DNA of 10,625 nucleotides from Bacteroidota bacterium (GCA_023399675.1 JAEWOM010000246.1:1-10625), one strand, 5' to 3'; numbered from the stretch's first letter, positions 1-6,485 are shown. Numbers and translations: made by a program. The notes: generated by a model not told the origin, from the letters alone.

Positions 1-984
1 GTTTGCCGGAGTGGTAGAATTACTACGCGGCGTGGCTGTATTATTTCGGGGCGCCGCAGGAGCGGAAGGAGTCTGTGCCGGTGCCGCAGCCGGTTCGGTT
101 CTTCGGGGCAGCGTAGGCGGAGCTTCATATACTTCTTCGTATGTCGGTATTTCCTCGTAACGGATCGGCGGCAAAGTGGTATCTATTTTAATCCGGTAAA
201 TAGAATTCAGATAACGGATCTGACTTTGTAATTCGGCAGGTGTTTTCTTACTGGCCCACAAATCGATCTGCATTCCCTGATCACGGAGATCACCTCCGGC
301 AGGATCCTGATAGTAAACGATGTCACTTTCATCACTTCCACCGTCTTCGTGCTCCACCAAGCCAATTTCGAAAAGATTATTGGCAATAATTGCTTTGGCT
401 TCTGCAACGGTAAGCCCAACAACATTCGGTATCGAAATATTTCGCATCGGTCCGGAACCGATTACGAGATCAATTGTCGAGAATCTCGGCAGTAAGGCAC
501 CCGGTTTCAGTGTATTGCCGTTGTAAATCATTCGGATTACTGCATCACGCTGAATACTCGGTTCAAAAATTGTGTCACCGACTTTCAGTCCGACCTGCTC
601 CAGTTGCCTGAAAGCCAAACCTTTATAACGGTCAATGATATCAGGAACGGTAATTTTCGCCCAAGTCCTCGGATTCACCATCAGCCTAACCGTTCTGCCT
701 CCTTTAACCCGAGCTCCGGCAGCAGGATATATTCGCAGTACCTGGAAAGGACGGTATTTAGGATCGAATTTCATACTGTCCACTTCATATTCCAAGCCGG
801 AATCGTCCAGAATTTTTATCGCATCGTGCACCGATTTGTTCATCACATTCGGCACAGGTATTTCCTGACCATGCTGTGTATGGTATTCCAGCCAGCGGAA
901 AGTAAGCCATACGAGACCCGTAAAAACTGCTACTGCAAGCAGTAAGTTGACCAGAACTTTCCAGTGAAAAAGCGATTTCAGCAT
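1..984 (-). CDS. PASTA-domain membrane-anchored protein (C-terminus beyond window edge)
   Basis: The frame is open from an ATG at 984 to the left edge (328 codons, no stop), so the C-terminus is missing. Residues 1-8 are a short basic cytosolic start, and about 9-30 form one transmembrane segment, so the rest is predicted periplasmic. Three PASTA-like repeats follow, at roughly 41-105, 111-177 and 183-246. Each opens with a V/I-P-x-V/I motif (VPNV, VPDI, IPNV) and contains the 'A..L...GL' helix and a 'V....P..G' turn. A low-complexity Pro/Ala/Thr/Asn-rich tail begins near 289. PASTA domains are known from penicillin-binding proteins and Ser/Thr kinases, where they bind peptidoglycan fragments; no kinase or transpeptidase domain is present in the visible part. 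It is divergent from D-Ala-D-Ala ligase, which supports a cell-wall role, although the exact function is unknown. The start is preceded by a good Bacteroidota promoter. Confidence 0.9.
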   Translation of the reverse strand, partial: MLKSLFHWKVLVNLLLAVAVFTGLVWLTFRWLEYHTQHGQEIPVPNVMNKSVHDAIKILDDSGLEYEVDSMKFDPKYRPFQVLRIYPAAGARVKGGRTVRLMVNPRTWAKITVPDIIDRYKGLAFRQLEQVGLKVGDTIFEPSIQRDAVIRMIYNGNTLKPGALLPRFSTIDLVIGSGPMRNISIPNVVGLTVAEAKAIIANNLFEIGLVEHEDGGSDESDIVYYQDPAGGDLRDQGMQIDLWASKKTPAELQSQIRYLNSIYRIKIDTTLPPIRYEEIPTYEEVYEAPPTLPRRTEPAAAPAQTPSAPAAPRNNTATPRSNSTTPAN

Positions 985-1011
985 AGGTGAAAATACTTAA
1001 AAATGTAAGCG

Positions 1012-1040
1012 CAAATATAAATAATAATTTAATAAAGCAA
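1012..1040 (-). promoter_or_regulatory. Bacteroidota-type promoter for the PASTA gene
   Basis: Read on the minus strand, TTG (1040-1038) is followed after 18 bases by TATATTTG (1019-1012). This matches the phylum's -33 TTG / -7 TAnnTTTG pattern. The -7 box ends 27 bases before the ATG at 984. It is the best two-part promoter in the window. Confidence 0.65.
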
Positions 1041-1121
1041 CTGCACTGTTCACGGAGGCAACCTGCAGCAGTCATTGGCTTTTTGCACTTCTGTCGCTGC
1101 TGAAAGCTGTCAGTTTTTCTG

Positions 1122-1129
1122 TACATTTG
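1122..1129 (+). promoter_or_regulatory. Probable -7 box of the ddl-coaD-TRIC operon
   Basis: TACATTTG matches TAnnTTTG and ends 23 bases before the ddl ATG, a spacing seen at other genes here. I could not find a convincing -33 TTTG at the expected distance, so only the -7 element is called. It shares the 168-bp divergent gap (985-1152) with the PASTA promoter. Confidence 0.5.
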
Positions 1130-1152
1130 CGAAAACAGATCTCTTAATATTT

Positions 1153-2136
1153 ATGGTAAAGAACAATGTAGCTGTGGTAATGGGCGGCTATTCCGATGAA
1201 TATGTTGTTTCCCTGAAAAGCGGGCAGTTGATTTATGATTCGCTCGACCGTGAAAAATACAATGTGTACCGTGTTGTAATTCTGAAAGATGAATGGTACT
1301 TTCTGGATGATCACGGGCAGAAAGCGCCTGTTAACAGAAATGATTTCACCGTGGATCTGGACAGTGGATACAAAGTAAAATTCGACGTCTGTTTTAATAT
1401 CATCCACGGAAAACCGGGAGAGAACGGAGAATTGCAGGCTTATTGGGATGTTGTGGGGCAAAAATACACCGGTTGCAGTTTCTATCAGAGTGCTCTTACG
1501 TTTAATAAAAAGGATACTCTTGCTGTGCTGTCGAAATACGGCATACCATCTGCCAAAAGCAGATATTTCAGAAAAGGAGAAGTTGTAAATTATGAAAATC
1601 TGGCTGAAGAACTCGGTCTTCCGTGTTTTGTAAAACCGAACCAAAGCGGATCATCACTGGGCATTACCAAGGTAAAGTCAGTCGGCGAATTCGAAGCGGC
1701 TTTTGAAACGGCATACGAACAGGACAGTGAAATACTGGTTGAAAGTTTCCTTGACGGTATGGAAGTGTCTGTTGGCGTTGTGGATATAAACGGCGAAACG
1801 GTTGTGCTGGGAATTACAGAAATCGTTCCGACGAAGGAATTCTTCGATTATGAAGCGAAATATGAAGGGGCATCAGAAGAAATTACCCCTGCCAGAATTG
1901 ATGATGAAACGAGAAAACGCGTAGAAGAAACTGCGAAGCGTGCGTACGAAGCGCTGTCGATGAGTGGTTTTTCCCGCAGTGAGTACATCATCATGGACGG
2001 TATTCCATACATGCTGGAAATGAATACCAATCCGGGGTTTTCACCTGCGTCTATTCTACCACAGCAGGCAGCTCACTACGGAATTTCCATTCCTGATCTT
2101 TGCGGAAATGAAGTAGAGAAAGCATTAAAAAAATAA
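1153..2136 (+). CDS. ddl: D-alanine--D-alanine ligase (ATP-grasp)
   Basis: This cytosolic enzyme joins two D-alanines using ATP to make the terminal dipeptide of peptidoglycan precursors. The product has 327 residues, the normal family length. The N-terminal domain has GGYSDEYVVSL (11-21), where E16 matches the substrate-contacting Glu15 of E. coli DdlB, and HGKPGENG (85-92), the Bacteroidota form of HGxxGEDG. The ATP-grasp core has K161-P162 and SGSSLG (165-170), the ligase Tyr/Lys loop FDYEAKY (231-237), metal ligands E289 and N291 in EMNTNPG, and the S300-I-L-P catalytic motif. Where DdlB has metal ligand Asp257, this protein has E277, a conservative change I believe is usual in related bacteria. 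The ATG at 1153 was chosen because it puts the GG motif at residue 11 as in homologues; an in-frame ATG at 1075 would add 26 unrelated residues and start upstream of the promoter box. coaD follows after 22 bases. Confidence 0.97.
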   Translation: MVKNNVAVVMGGYSDEYVVSLKSGQLIYDSLDREKYNVYRVVILKDEWYFLDDHGQKAPVNRNDFTVDLDSGYKVKFDVCFNIIHGKPGENGELQAYWDVVGQKYTGCSFYQSALTFNKKDTLAVLSKYGIPSAKSRYFRKGEVVNYENLAEELGLPCFVKPNQSGSSLGITKVKSVGEFEAAFETAYEQDSEILVESFLDGMEVSVGVVDINGETVVLGITEIVPTKEFFDYEAKYEGASEEITPARIDDETRKRVEETAKRAYEALSMSGFSRSEYIIMDGIPYMLEMNTNPGFSPASILPQQAAHYGISIPDLCGNEVEKALKK

Positions 2137-2158
2137 ATCTCCTCTGAAAAATTAAGAA

Positions 2159-2617
2159 ATGAGAATCGCTGTTTTCCCCGGCTCTTTTGACCCGATCACG
2201 TTAGGCCATTACGATATTATTGAACGTGCTGCGCCACTTTTCGATAAACTGATTATTGCCATTGGCCAGAATTCGCAGAAAAAGTACATGTTTCCACTTG
2301 AGAAAAGAATGGAATTCATCAGAAATTCTGTTAAAGATTTCCGACATGTTGAAGTGGATTTTTTTGAAGGTCTTACTGTTGATTACTGTATCCGAAAACA
2401 GGCTCAGTATATTCTGCGCGGGCTTAGAAATCCAGCAGATTTTGAGTTTGAAAAGGCCATAGCCCATACAAACAGAACGCTGGCTCACAAAAAACTGGAA
2501 ACTGTTTTCCTGCTCACCTCTTCCGGAAAATCCTTTATCAGCAGCAGTATTGTTCGCGAAATCATCACACACCAGGGCGAATACGAGCTGTTGGTTCCTG
2601 ATGCGGTGCGCGTGTAA
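2159..2617 (+). CDS. coaD: Phosphopantetheine adenylyltransferase
   Basis: CoaD transfers AMP from ATP to 4'-phosphopantetheine, forming dephospho-CoA in the penultimate step of coenzyme A synthesis in the cytosol. The 152-residue product is slightly short but complete for this family. The nucleotidyltransferase signature PGSFDPITLGH (7-17) includes the TxGH form of the HxGH ATP-binding motif. Further family signatures are RGLRNPADFEFE (87-98), which lies at the substrate and ATP site, and the C-terminal ISSSIVRE segment (127-134), which contacts the ATP phosphates. The start at 2159 places the SFDP motif at residues 9-12 as expected. It lies 22 bases after ddl and 36 bases before the TRIC gene, consistent with one transcript. 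The ddl-coaD pairing is one I recall as common in flavobacteria. No Shine-Dalgarno is evident. Confidence 0.97.
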   Translation: MRIAVFPGSFDPITLGHYDIIERAAPLFDKLIIAIGQNSQKKYMFPLEKRMEFIRNSVKDFRHVEVDFFEGLTVDYCIRKQAQYILRGLRNPADFEFEKAIAHTNRTLAHKKLETVFLLTSSGKSFISSSIVREIITHQGEYELLVPDAVRV

Positions 2618-2653
2618 ACAAATTTAATTCTGCGTTTTTACTGATTCACAAAT

Positions 2654-3286
2654 ATGCACGAACAGTTCAATTTCGTCATAGAAATACTGGGCACAATTGC
2701 TTTTGCCATGTCCGGCGCTTTTGCAGCGATGCAAAAAAGGTTTGATCCTTTCGGCGTGCTTATTATCGCATTTATTACCGCGGTCGGGGGCGGAACTGTC
2801 CGCGATTTGCTGTTGGATGTGCCGGTTTTCTGGATGCACGACCTCTGGATGTGCGCCCTGATTTTTATTACCGCTGTTGCAGCGATGATCTTTAAATCGA
2901 TAGAAAAAAATTTCAGGGTAACGCTTTTTATTTTCGACAGTTTCGGACTCGGGCTTTTTACAATAATCGGTATTCAAAAAGGAATTAATGCAGACCTACA
3001 CCCTTTTATCTGCCTTACCCTGGGAACCATCACCGGCTGTTTTGGCGGAATCATCCGCGACATCCTGCTCAACAGAATTCCGCTCATTTTCCGGAAAGAA
3101 ATTTACGCGACAGCGTGTATTATCGGTGGCGGTCTGTTTCTGATTCTGGCAAAGTACACCTCTTTATCGTATCAGTTTGTGCAGATTTTTACGATTATTC
3201 TTATCGTGGCAATCCGGACCCTTGCTGTACGGTTTCGCTGGAAAATGCCGAAATTTTACGCTGTCGGCAACGATGCCGAGATGTAA
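2654..3286 (+). CDS. TRIC/UPF0126-family cation channel
   Basis: The 210-residue protein is almost entirely hydrophobic, with about seven membrane-spanning segments arranged as two homologous halves. Each half carries the family signature: GGGTVRD (45-51) in the first and GGIIRD (131-136) in the second, each at the end of a Gly-rich helix. The first half also has the M-S-G-A-F-A-A start (19-25). Bacterial members (formerly UPF0126, YadS/YicG-like) are homologous to the animal trimeric intracellular cation channels, and some prokaryotic ones have been shown to form trimeric K+/cation channels in the inner membrane. Physiological role and ion here are inferred from family only. It follows coaD after 36 bases with no visible promoter or terminator between them, so it is probably the operon's last gene. 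The ATG at 2654 is the only sensible start. Confidence 0.9.
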   Translation: MHEQFNFVIEILGTIAFAMSGAFAAMQKRFDPFGVLIIAFITAVGGGTVRDLLLDVPVFWMHDLWMCALIFITAVAAMIFKSIEKNFRVTLFIFDSFGLGLFTIIGIQKGINADLHPFICLTLGTITGCFGGIIRDILLNRIPLIFRKEIYATACIIGGGLFLILAKYTSLSYQFVQIFTIILIVAIRTLAVRFRWKMPKFYAVGNDAEM

Positions 3287-3311
3287 AAAAAATCCGGCTA
3301 AAAAAGCCGGA
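3285..3311 (-). terminator. Intrinsic terminator of the folA / membrane-protein unit
   Basis: On the minus strand, a perfect 7-bp stem (TCCGGCT, 3311-3305, paired with AGCCGGA, 3299-3293) with a 5-base T loop is followed by eight T residues (3292-3285). It lies 21 bases past the minus-strand stop at 3333. The T-tract overlaps the stop codon of the plus-strand TRIC gene. On the plus strand the hairpin is not followed by a T run, so it is weaker in that direction. Confidence 0.85.
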
Positions 3312-3332
3312 GTACGTTCATAACACTGTTCT

Positions 3333-3902
3333 CTAAAAATATTTACCACGCTGCCTCATGTGCGGATTATGCATGTGTTTCTGCATGCTCGGCATTTTCA
3401 GCTGGTCTTTCATCATCTTAATCTGGTCGGTCATCATTCCGGCGCTGTCCAGTCTTTTGGCTTCTTCCAGCAGCTTTTGCCCTTCCTGTTTTCTGCCTTT
3501 TGCAATGGCACTGGCAGCAAGATTAAGGTTGGCCATGGCTCGGTCCTGTTTCATATTCAAACCGTACTCGAGTGCTTTTTTCATATAAGGTTCCACTTTT
3601 GCAGGGCTTTCCTGTGCATAGGTAAGACCAGTTAAATAATGGAAATAACCATACTGCGATTTATAAAGCTGCGATCTGTAATTGGTGATTTTTGCGAGGA
3701 AATTTGCAGCCTTAGGTAAATTCTGTTTGCGGAAAAACCAGAAAGAAAGCAAAATAAACTCATTTTTGAAGTACAGAAGAATCGGAAATGCGGACAGCAG
3801 CAGCACAACAATTCCCCAACCGGTATTACGGGTTGCGGCAATCATGTAGATACCCAATCCAATCAGCAGCGCGGCCAGTACAAGTTTTATGTTTTTATTC
3901 AT
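3333..3902 (-). CDS. Small membrane protein with TPR-like helices and Met/His-rich tail
   Basis: I do not recognise a named family. The 189-residue product has hydrophobic segments at about 7-23 and 29-57, with a short break near 44-48. A helical region at about 60-150 resembles tetratricopeptide repeats: alternating helices around 'PKAANFLAKI', 'YLTGLTYAQ...PYMKKALEYG' and 'ANLNLAASAIAKGRKQEGQKLLEEAKRLD'. The tail (about 155-189) is rich in Met and His, with eight Met and three His. A likely role is a membrane-bound protein-interaction scaffold, by inference only. The ATG at 3902 was chosen because the upstream in-frame TTG at 3923 lies inside the probable -7 box. It is 53 bases downstream of folA on the same strand, ends at a strong terminator, and may be transcribed both from folA and from its own promoter. 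Confidence 0.8.
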   Translation of the reverse strand: MNKNIKLVLAALLIGLGIYMIAATRNTGWGIVVLLLSAFPILLYFKNEFILLSFWFFRKQNLPKAANFLAKITNYRSQLYKSQYGYFHYLTGLTYAQESPAKVEPYMKKALEYGLNMKQDRAMANLNLAASAIAKGRKQEGQKLLEEAKRLDSAGMMTDQIKMMKDQLKMPSMQKHMHNPHMRQRGKYF

Positions 3903-3920
3903 CTTCAAAAATTGGAGTTG

Positions 3921-3928
3921 CAAAGATA
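3921..3928 (-). promoter_or_regulatory. Possible internal -7 box upstream of the TPR-like membrane protein
   Basis: TATCTTTG on the minus strand (3928-3921) matches TAnnTTTG and ends 18 bases before the ATG at 3902. No clear -33 element was found. If active, it would let the membrane protein be expressed separately from folA. Confidence 0.45.
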
Positions 3929-3955
3929 CAGTTTTACGCCGGAAGAAGAAAAACC

Positions 3956-4465
3956 TTACTGCCCTGTCGGTGCTGACACCTCATCGCGAACGTAGGTGCG
4001 AAAACAGATGTTATAACTGTTTTTTTCATCTTTTTCACGGCAGTTTTCAGCAGATAATTTCCACTTTGCGGGATCGATTTCGGGAAAGAACACTTCGGCA
4101 TCGAAAACCCCATCAACTTCGGTTACCTCAAGTTTATCGGCTACACCGATTGTCTGTTCATAGATATTTCCACCACCGATAATGAATATCTCATCATCAA
4201 TCTTACGTGCAAATTTCAGCGCCTCTTTCAGGTTTCCGACAATAAGGATACCCTCCTCAAACCAGTCCTTCCTTGAACTTACTACGATATTGGTACGGTT
4301 TGGAAGTGCCTTTCCGATGCTTTCATACGTCTTTCTGCCCATAATTACAGGATGACCGGACGTTACGTTTTTAAAATGTTTCAGATCTGCCGGAAGATGC
4401 CAAAGAAGCTGGTTTCGCGCTCCGATTCCCCGTTTCTTATCCATTGCCACCACCAGTGTAATCAT
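3956..4465 (-). CDS. folA: Dihydrofolate reductase
   Basis: DHFR reduces 7,8-dihydrofolate to tetrahydrofolate with NADPH, supplying one-carbon carriers for thymidylate, purine and methionine synthesis. It is the target of trimethoprim. The 169-residue product shows W22 and the catalytic acid D27 in WHLPADLKHFK (22-32), aligning without gaps to E. coli W22 and D27. It also has the NADPH-binding VIMGRKTYESIG segment (46-57), the later IIGGG glycine loop, and the conserved Thr of 'LEVTEVD'. The C-terminus extends several residues past the usual last strand. The ATG at 4465 gives the standard start 'MITLVVAMD'; the in-frame GTG at 4483 lies within the -7 box and is rejected. The gene is divergent from lemA and followed on the same strand by a small membrane protein. 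Nothing unusual is visible at the active site. Confidence 0.97.
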   Translation of the reverse strand: MITLVVAMDKKRGIGARNQLLWHLPADLKHFKNVTSGHPVIMGRKTYESIGKALPNRTNIVVSSRKDWFEEGILIVGNLKEALKFARKIDDEIFIIGGGNIYEQTIGVADKLEVTEVDGVFDAEVFFPEIDPAKWKLSAENCREKDEKNSYNICFRTYVRDEVSAPTGQ

Positions 4466-4482
4466 CGTGTTATTCTTTCGCA

Positions 4483-4490
4483 CAAAAATA
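4483..4490 (-). promoter_or_regulatory. Probable -7 box of folA
   Basis: TATTTTTG on the minus strand matches TAnnTTTG and ends 17 bases before the folA ATG. The nearest upstream TTTG (4519-4516) is 25 bases away, longer than the usual spacing, so the -33 element is uncertain. Confidence 0.5.
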
Positions 4491-4502
4491 GCACATAATT
4501 TG

Positions 4503-4510
4503 TATATTTG
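4503..4510 (+). promoter_or_regulatory. Probable -7 box of the lemA-TPM operon
   Basis: TATATTTG is an exact TAnnTTTG match ending 32 bases before the lemA ATG. It is only 12 bases from the oppositely oriented folA box, so both promoters sit inside one 77-bp AT-rich gap. No good -33 was identified. Confidence 0.55.
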
Positions 4511-4542
4511 ATTTTCAAATAAACTTTAAATTTATCTAAACT

Positions 4543-5151
4543 ATGAGAAACAAAGGCTGTATGAGCGCCGGGACAATTGGTATTGCATTACTGGTTATCG
4601 GTGCTATTCTGTTCTTCTGGGGAAAAAACGGTTACAACAATTTTGTTGAAAAAGAACAGAACGTCAATACGAAATGGTCTAATGTGGAGACCGTGTACCA
4701 AAAACGGGCAAACCTGATTCCGAATCTTGAAAGAACCGTAAAATCTTACGCACAGTTTGAGCAGGAAACACTGACGCAGGTTGTAGAAGCAAGATCAAAA
4801 GCGACTTCAATAAACCTAGATCCTACCAACATGACTGAGCAGGACCTGGCACGATTTCAGGCTGCACAGGGTGAACTGACCGGAGCACTGAGCAGATTAA
4901 TGGCTGTGGTTGAAAACTATCCGAATCTGAAAGCAGATCAGCAGTTTATCAATTTCCAGAGGGAATATACCGCCATTGAAAACAGCATCCGCGCAGAAAC
5001 CGTAAATTATAACACCGCTGTTCAGGATTACAACACGACGATTAAAACATTCCCAAACAACATTCTGGCAAACTTCACCAACTTTAACGAAAAACCACTG
5101 TTTAAGGCAGCTGCAGGCGCTGAAAGAGCACCTGATGTGTTCACTGAGTAA
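4543..5151 (+). CDS. lemA: LemA family protein
   Basis: The 202-residue protein has a short N-terminus, one transmembrane helix (about 9-27), and a long, mostly helical body. Family signatures are visible: YNNFVEKEQNV (31-41), KRANLIPNLERTVKSYA (54-70), the ELTGALSRL segment (111-119) and YPNLKADQQF (126-135). LemA proteins are single-pass membrane proteins with a coiled-coil-like helical domain facing outward; the name comes from a Listeria antigen and their molecular role is not settled. The start at 4543 is the first ATG after the promoter box and puts the helix immediately at the N-terminus, as in homologues. Its stop codon overlaps the start of the next gene (TAATG), so translation is probably coupled. 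It heads a three-gene operon with two TPM-domain proteins, an arrangement widespread in Bacteroidota. Confidence 0.95.
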   Translation: MRNKGCMSAGTIGIALLVIGAILFFWGKNGYNNFVEKEQNVNTKWSNVETVYQKRANLIPNLERTVKSYAQFEQETLTQVVEARSKATSINLDPTNMTEQDLARFQAAQGELTGALSRLMAVVENYPNLKADQQFINFQREYTAIENSIRAETVNYNTAVQDYNTTIKTFPNNILANFTNFNEKPLFKAAAGAERAPDVFTE

Positions 5152-5579
5152 TGAGTAATTTTCTTACCAATAAAGAAATGGCTTCCCTTGTGGAAGCCAT
5201 TAGAACAGCAGAAAACCACTCGAGCGGAGAAATCCGCGTACATATCGATTCCAATACGGAAAATGATAATGCGGCAGTGGCTTTGGAAGTGTTCAATACC
5301 CTGTGCAAAAACATGACAGCCGAAAAAAATGCGGTGCTGTTTCATGTAAACTTTGAACAGCGGTATCTAACCATTATTGGAGACGAGGGAATACATGAAA
5401 AAGTACATCAGATTTACTGGGACAATCTGCATGATCATATCACTGCAGAATTTGCTCTCGGAAATTATTATGAAGCGCTGAAGAACGCCATCCTGGAAAC
5501 AGGTCTGGAACTAAAGAAACATTTTCCGGTTGAGGGAGAAAACATTAATGAACTTCCAAATGATCTTACCTTCTCTTAA
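5151..5579 (+). CDS. Soluble TPM-domain protein
   Basis: The 142-residue protein has no signal peptide or membrane helix and is predicted cytosolic. It is one TPM domain: the opening 'FLTNKEMASLVEAIRTAENHSSGEI' pattern, a strand with R29-V-H-I, a central 'NAVLFHVNFEQRYLTIIGDEGI' strand pair (60-81), and a terminal helix rich in Glu/Leu. The TPM fold was first named for TLP18.3, Psb32 and MOLO-1 and appears in bacterial proteins of varied or unknown function. A plant member was reported to have acid phosphatase activity, but nothing here proves catalysis. Its ATG overlaps the lemA stop by one base and it overlaps the next gene by 32 bases, so the three are almost certainly made together. It differs from its partner in lacking secretion and anchor segments. 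Confidence 0.88.
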   Translation: MSNFLTNKEMASLVEAIRTAENHSSGEIRVHIDSNTENDNAAVALEVFNTLCKNMTAEKNAVLFHVNFEQRYLTIIGDEGIHEKVHQIYWDNLHDHITAEFALGNYYEALKNAILETGLELKKHFPVEGENINELPNDLTFS

Positions 5580-6381
5580 GAGGTTTTTGCTGTTGGTATT
5601 AATCGGTTGCTTCAGTATTGTTGCAGCGCAGTTCACGGTGCCGAAAAAACCTGCGGTACTGTATCCTGTTTACGATGAGTCCGGTATTCTTTCAGCGACG
5701 GAAGAAGACGTGCTGAATCAGAAACTGATAAAATTTGCCGACTCCACCTCTACCGAAATAGGTGTTATCATTATTCCCACAACAAATGGTGAGGATATTA
5801 ACCACGTTGCCTGGCAGTTTGGCGAGGCCTGGAAACTCGGACAGAAAGATGTTGATAACGGTATTGTATTTCTCATTGCGACAGAGGACCGCACAATGTC
5901 CATTCAACAGGGCCGCGCTGTGGAACAGTATCTTACTGCGTCCGTAGCAGGACAGATCATCGATTACATCGTTGCCCCGAATTTCAAGCAGGGCTTATGG
6001 TACGAAGGAATCAACCGCGGAACAACTGCGCTGATGGAAACTGTGCAGGGAAAATTCCAGCCGATTAAACGGCCGAACCGCACAGGTGAATCTGAACTGG
6101 GCTTTTTTGAAGTGATTATGATTGCCTTTCTGGTCCTGTTCATACTGAGCTTTATTTTCCGGAACCGTGGCGGCAATAACCGCGGCGGCGACGACGATGA
6201 CGACGTCATTTTATCCCGACGCGGAAGAAGAACGTATCCTGGTGGATTCTTCCCATTCCCTACCGGTGGTTTTGGCGGTGGCGGATTTGGCGGAGGAGGC
6301 TTCGGAGGCGGAGGCGGTGGCTTTGGCGGCTTCGGAGGCGGCGGAAGTTTCGGAGGTGGCGGCGCTTCCGGAGGCTGGTAA
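5548..6381 (+). CDS. Exported, membrane-anchored TPM-domain protein with glycine-rich tail
   Basis: The 277-residue product begins with a signal peptide (basic K11-R12, hydrophobic 13-27), probably cut around A-A-Q (26-28). L-I-G-C (18-21) resembles a lipobox, but the hydrophobic stretch continues past the Cys, so ordinary cleavage seems likelier. The TPM domain spans about 35-168, opening with 'VYDESGILS' and including DNGIVFLIATEDR (103-115) and the helix 'IIDYIVAPNFKQGLWYEGI'. One transmembrane helix lies at about 186-204, followed by five Asp (215-219), a basic patch and a Gly/Phe-rich tail (240-277) ending GASGGW. This is the layout of YgcG-type proteins. ATG 5548 was chosen because it follows a purine-rich GAGGGAGAA; ATG 5560 is also possible, while TTG 5530 is unlikely. 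It overlaps the preceding gene by 32 bases and ends before a strong terminator. Confidence 0.9.
   Translation: MNFQMILPSLKRFLLLVLIGCFSIVAAQFTVPKKPAVLYPVYDESGILSATEEDVLNQKLIKFADSTSTEIGVIIIPTTNGEDINHVAWQFGEAWKLGQKDVDNGIVFLIATEDRTMSIQQGRAVEQYLTASVAGQIIDYIVAPNFKQGLWYEGINRGTTALMETVQGKFQPIKRPNRTGESELGFFEVIMIAFLVLFILSFIFRNRGGNNRGGDDDDDVILSRRGRRTYPGGFFPFPTGGFGGGGFGGGGFGGGGGGFGGFGGGGSFGGGGASGGW
6265..6378 (+). repeat. Degenerate GGN-rich tandem repeat encoding the Gly/Phe tail
   Basis: About 114 bases of repeated 'TTYGGNGGNGGNGG'-like units encode a run of Gly blocks separated by single Phe residues (240-277 of the TPM protein). Low-complexity codon repeats like this can change length by slippage; here they stay in frame through to the stop. 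Confidence 0.8.
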
Positions 6382-6403
6382 GAAATTCTGTTAATAATAA
6401 ACT

Positions 6404-6429
6404 GGGTGCCACTTTAGGCGCCCTTTTTT
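6404..6429 (+). terminator. Intrinsic terminator of the lemA-TPM-TPM operon
   Basis: GGGTGCC (6404-6410) pairs with GGCGCCC (6417-6423), with one G-T wobble and a 6-base loop, and is followed by six T residues (6424-6429). It lies 22 bases past the stop of the glycine-rich TPM gene and separates this operon from the Kef pair. Confidence 0.9.
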
Positions 6430-6485
6430 ATTCAGTTTCCGCTCGAAATCTGTGGTAATTCTGCGATAGATTCGGCTAAATTGAT

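Noticed and set aside
604..945. Plus-strand open frame of 113 codons
   Set aside because: It lies antisense to the PASTA gene, has no recognisable domain and no promoter, and the opposing frame shows clear PASTA repeats.
785..1126. Minus-strand open frame of 113 codons across the divergent gap
   Set aside because: It runs out of frame through the 5' part of the PASTA gene and through both promoter elements, and its sequence is Cys-rich with no domain.
1075..1152. N-terminal extension of ddl from ATG 1075
   Set aside because: The extra 26 residues do not resemble Ddl, and the region contains the likely -7 box downstream of that ATG.
1144..1644. Minus-strand open frame of 166 codons
   Set aside because: It is antisense to the conserved N-terminal half of ddl and has no recognisable features.
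2201..2572. Minus-strand open frame of 123 codons
   Set aside because: It is entirely antisense to coaD, whose active-site motifs are intact.
5548..5640. Lipoprotein signal (L-I-G-C) in the glycine-rich TPM protein
   Set aside because: The hydrophobic core runs on past the Cys to A-A-Q, and a second membrane helix already anchors the protein. Kept only as an alternative.
6167..6394. Plus-strand Ala/Glu-rich frame over the glycine repeat
   Set aside because: It is a frame-shifted reading of the GGN repeat (GGN read as Ala/Glu/Ser codons), not a gene.
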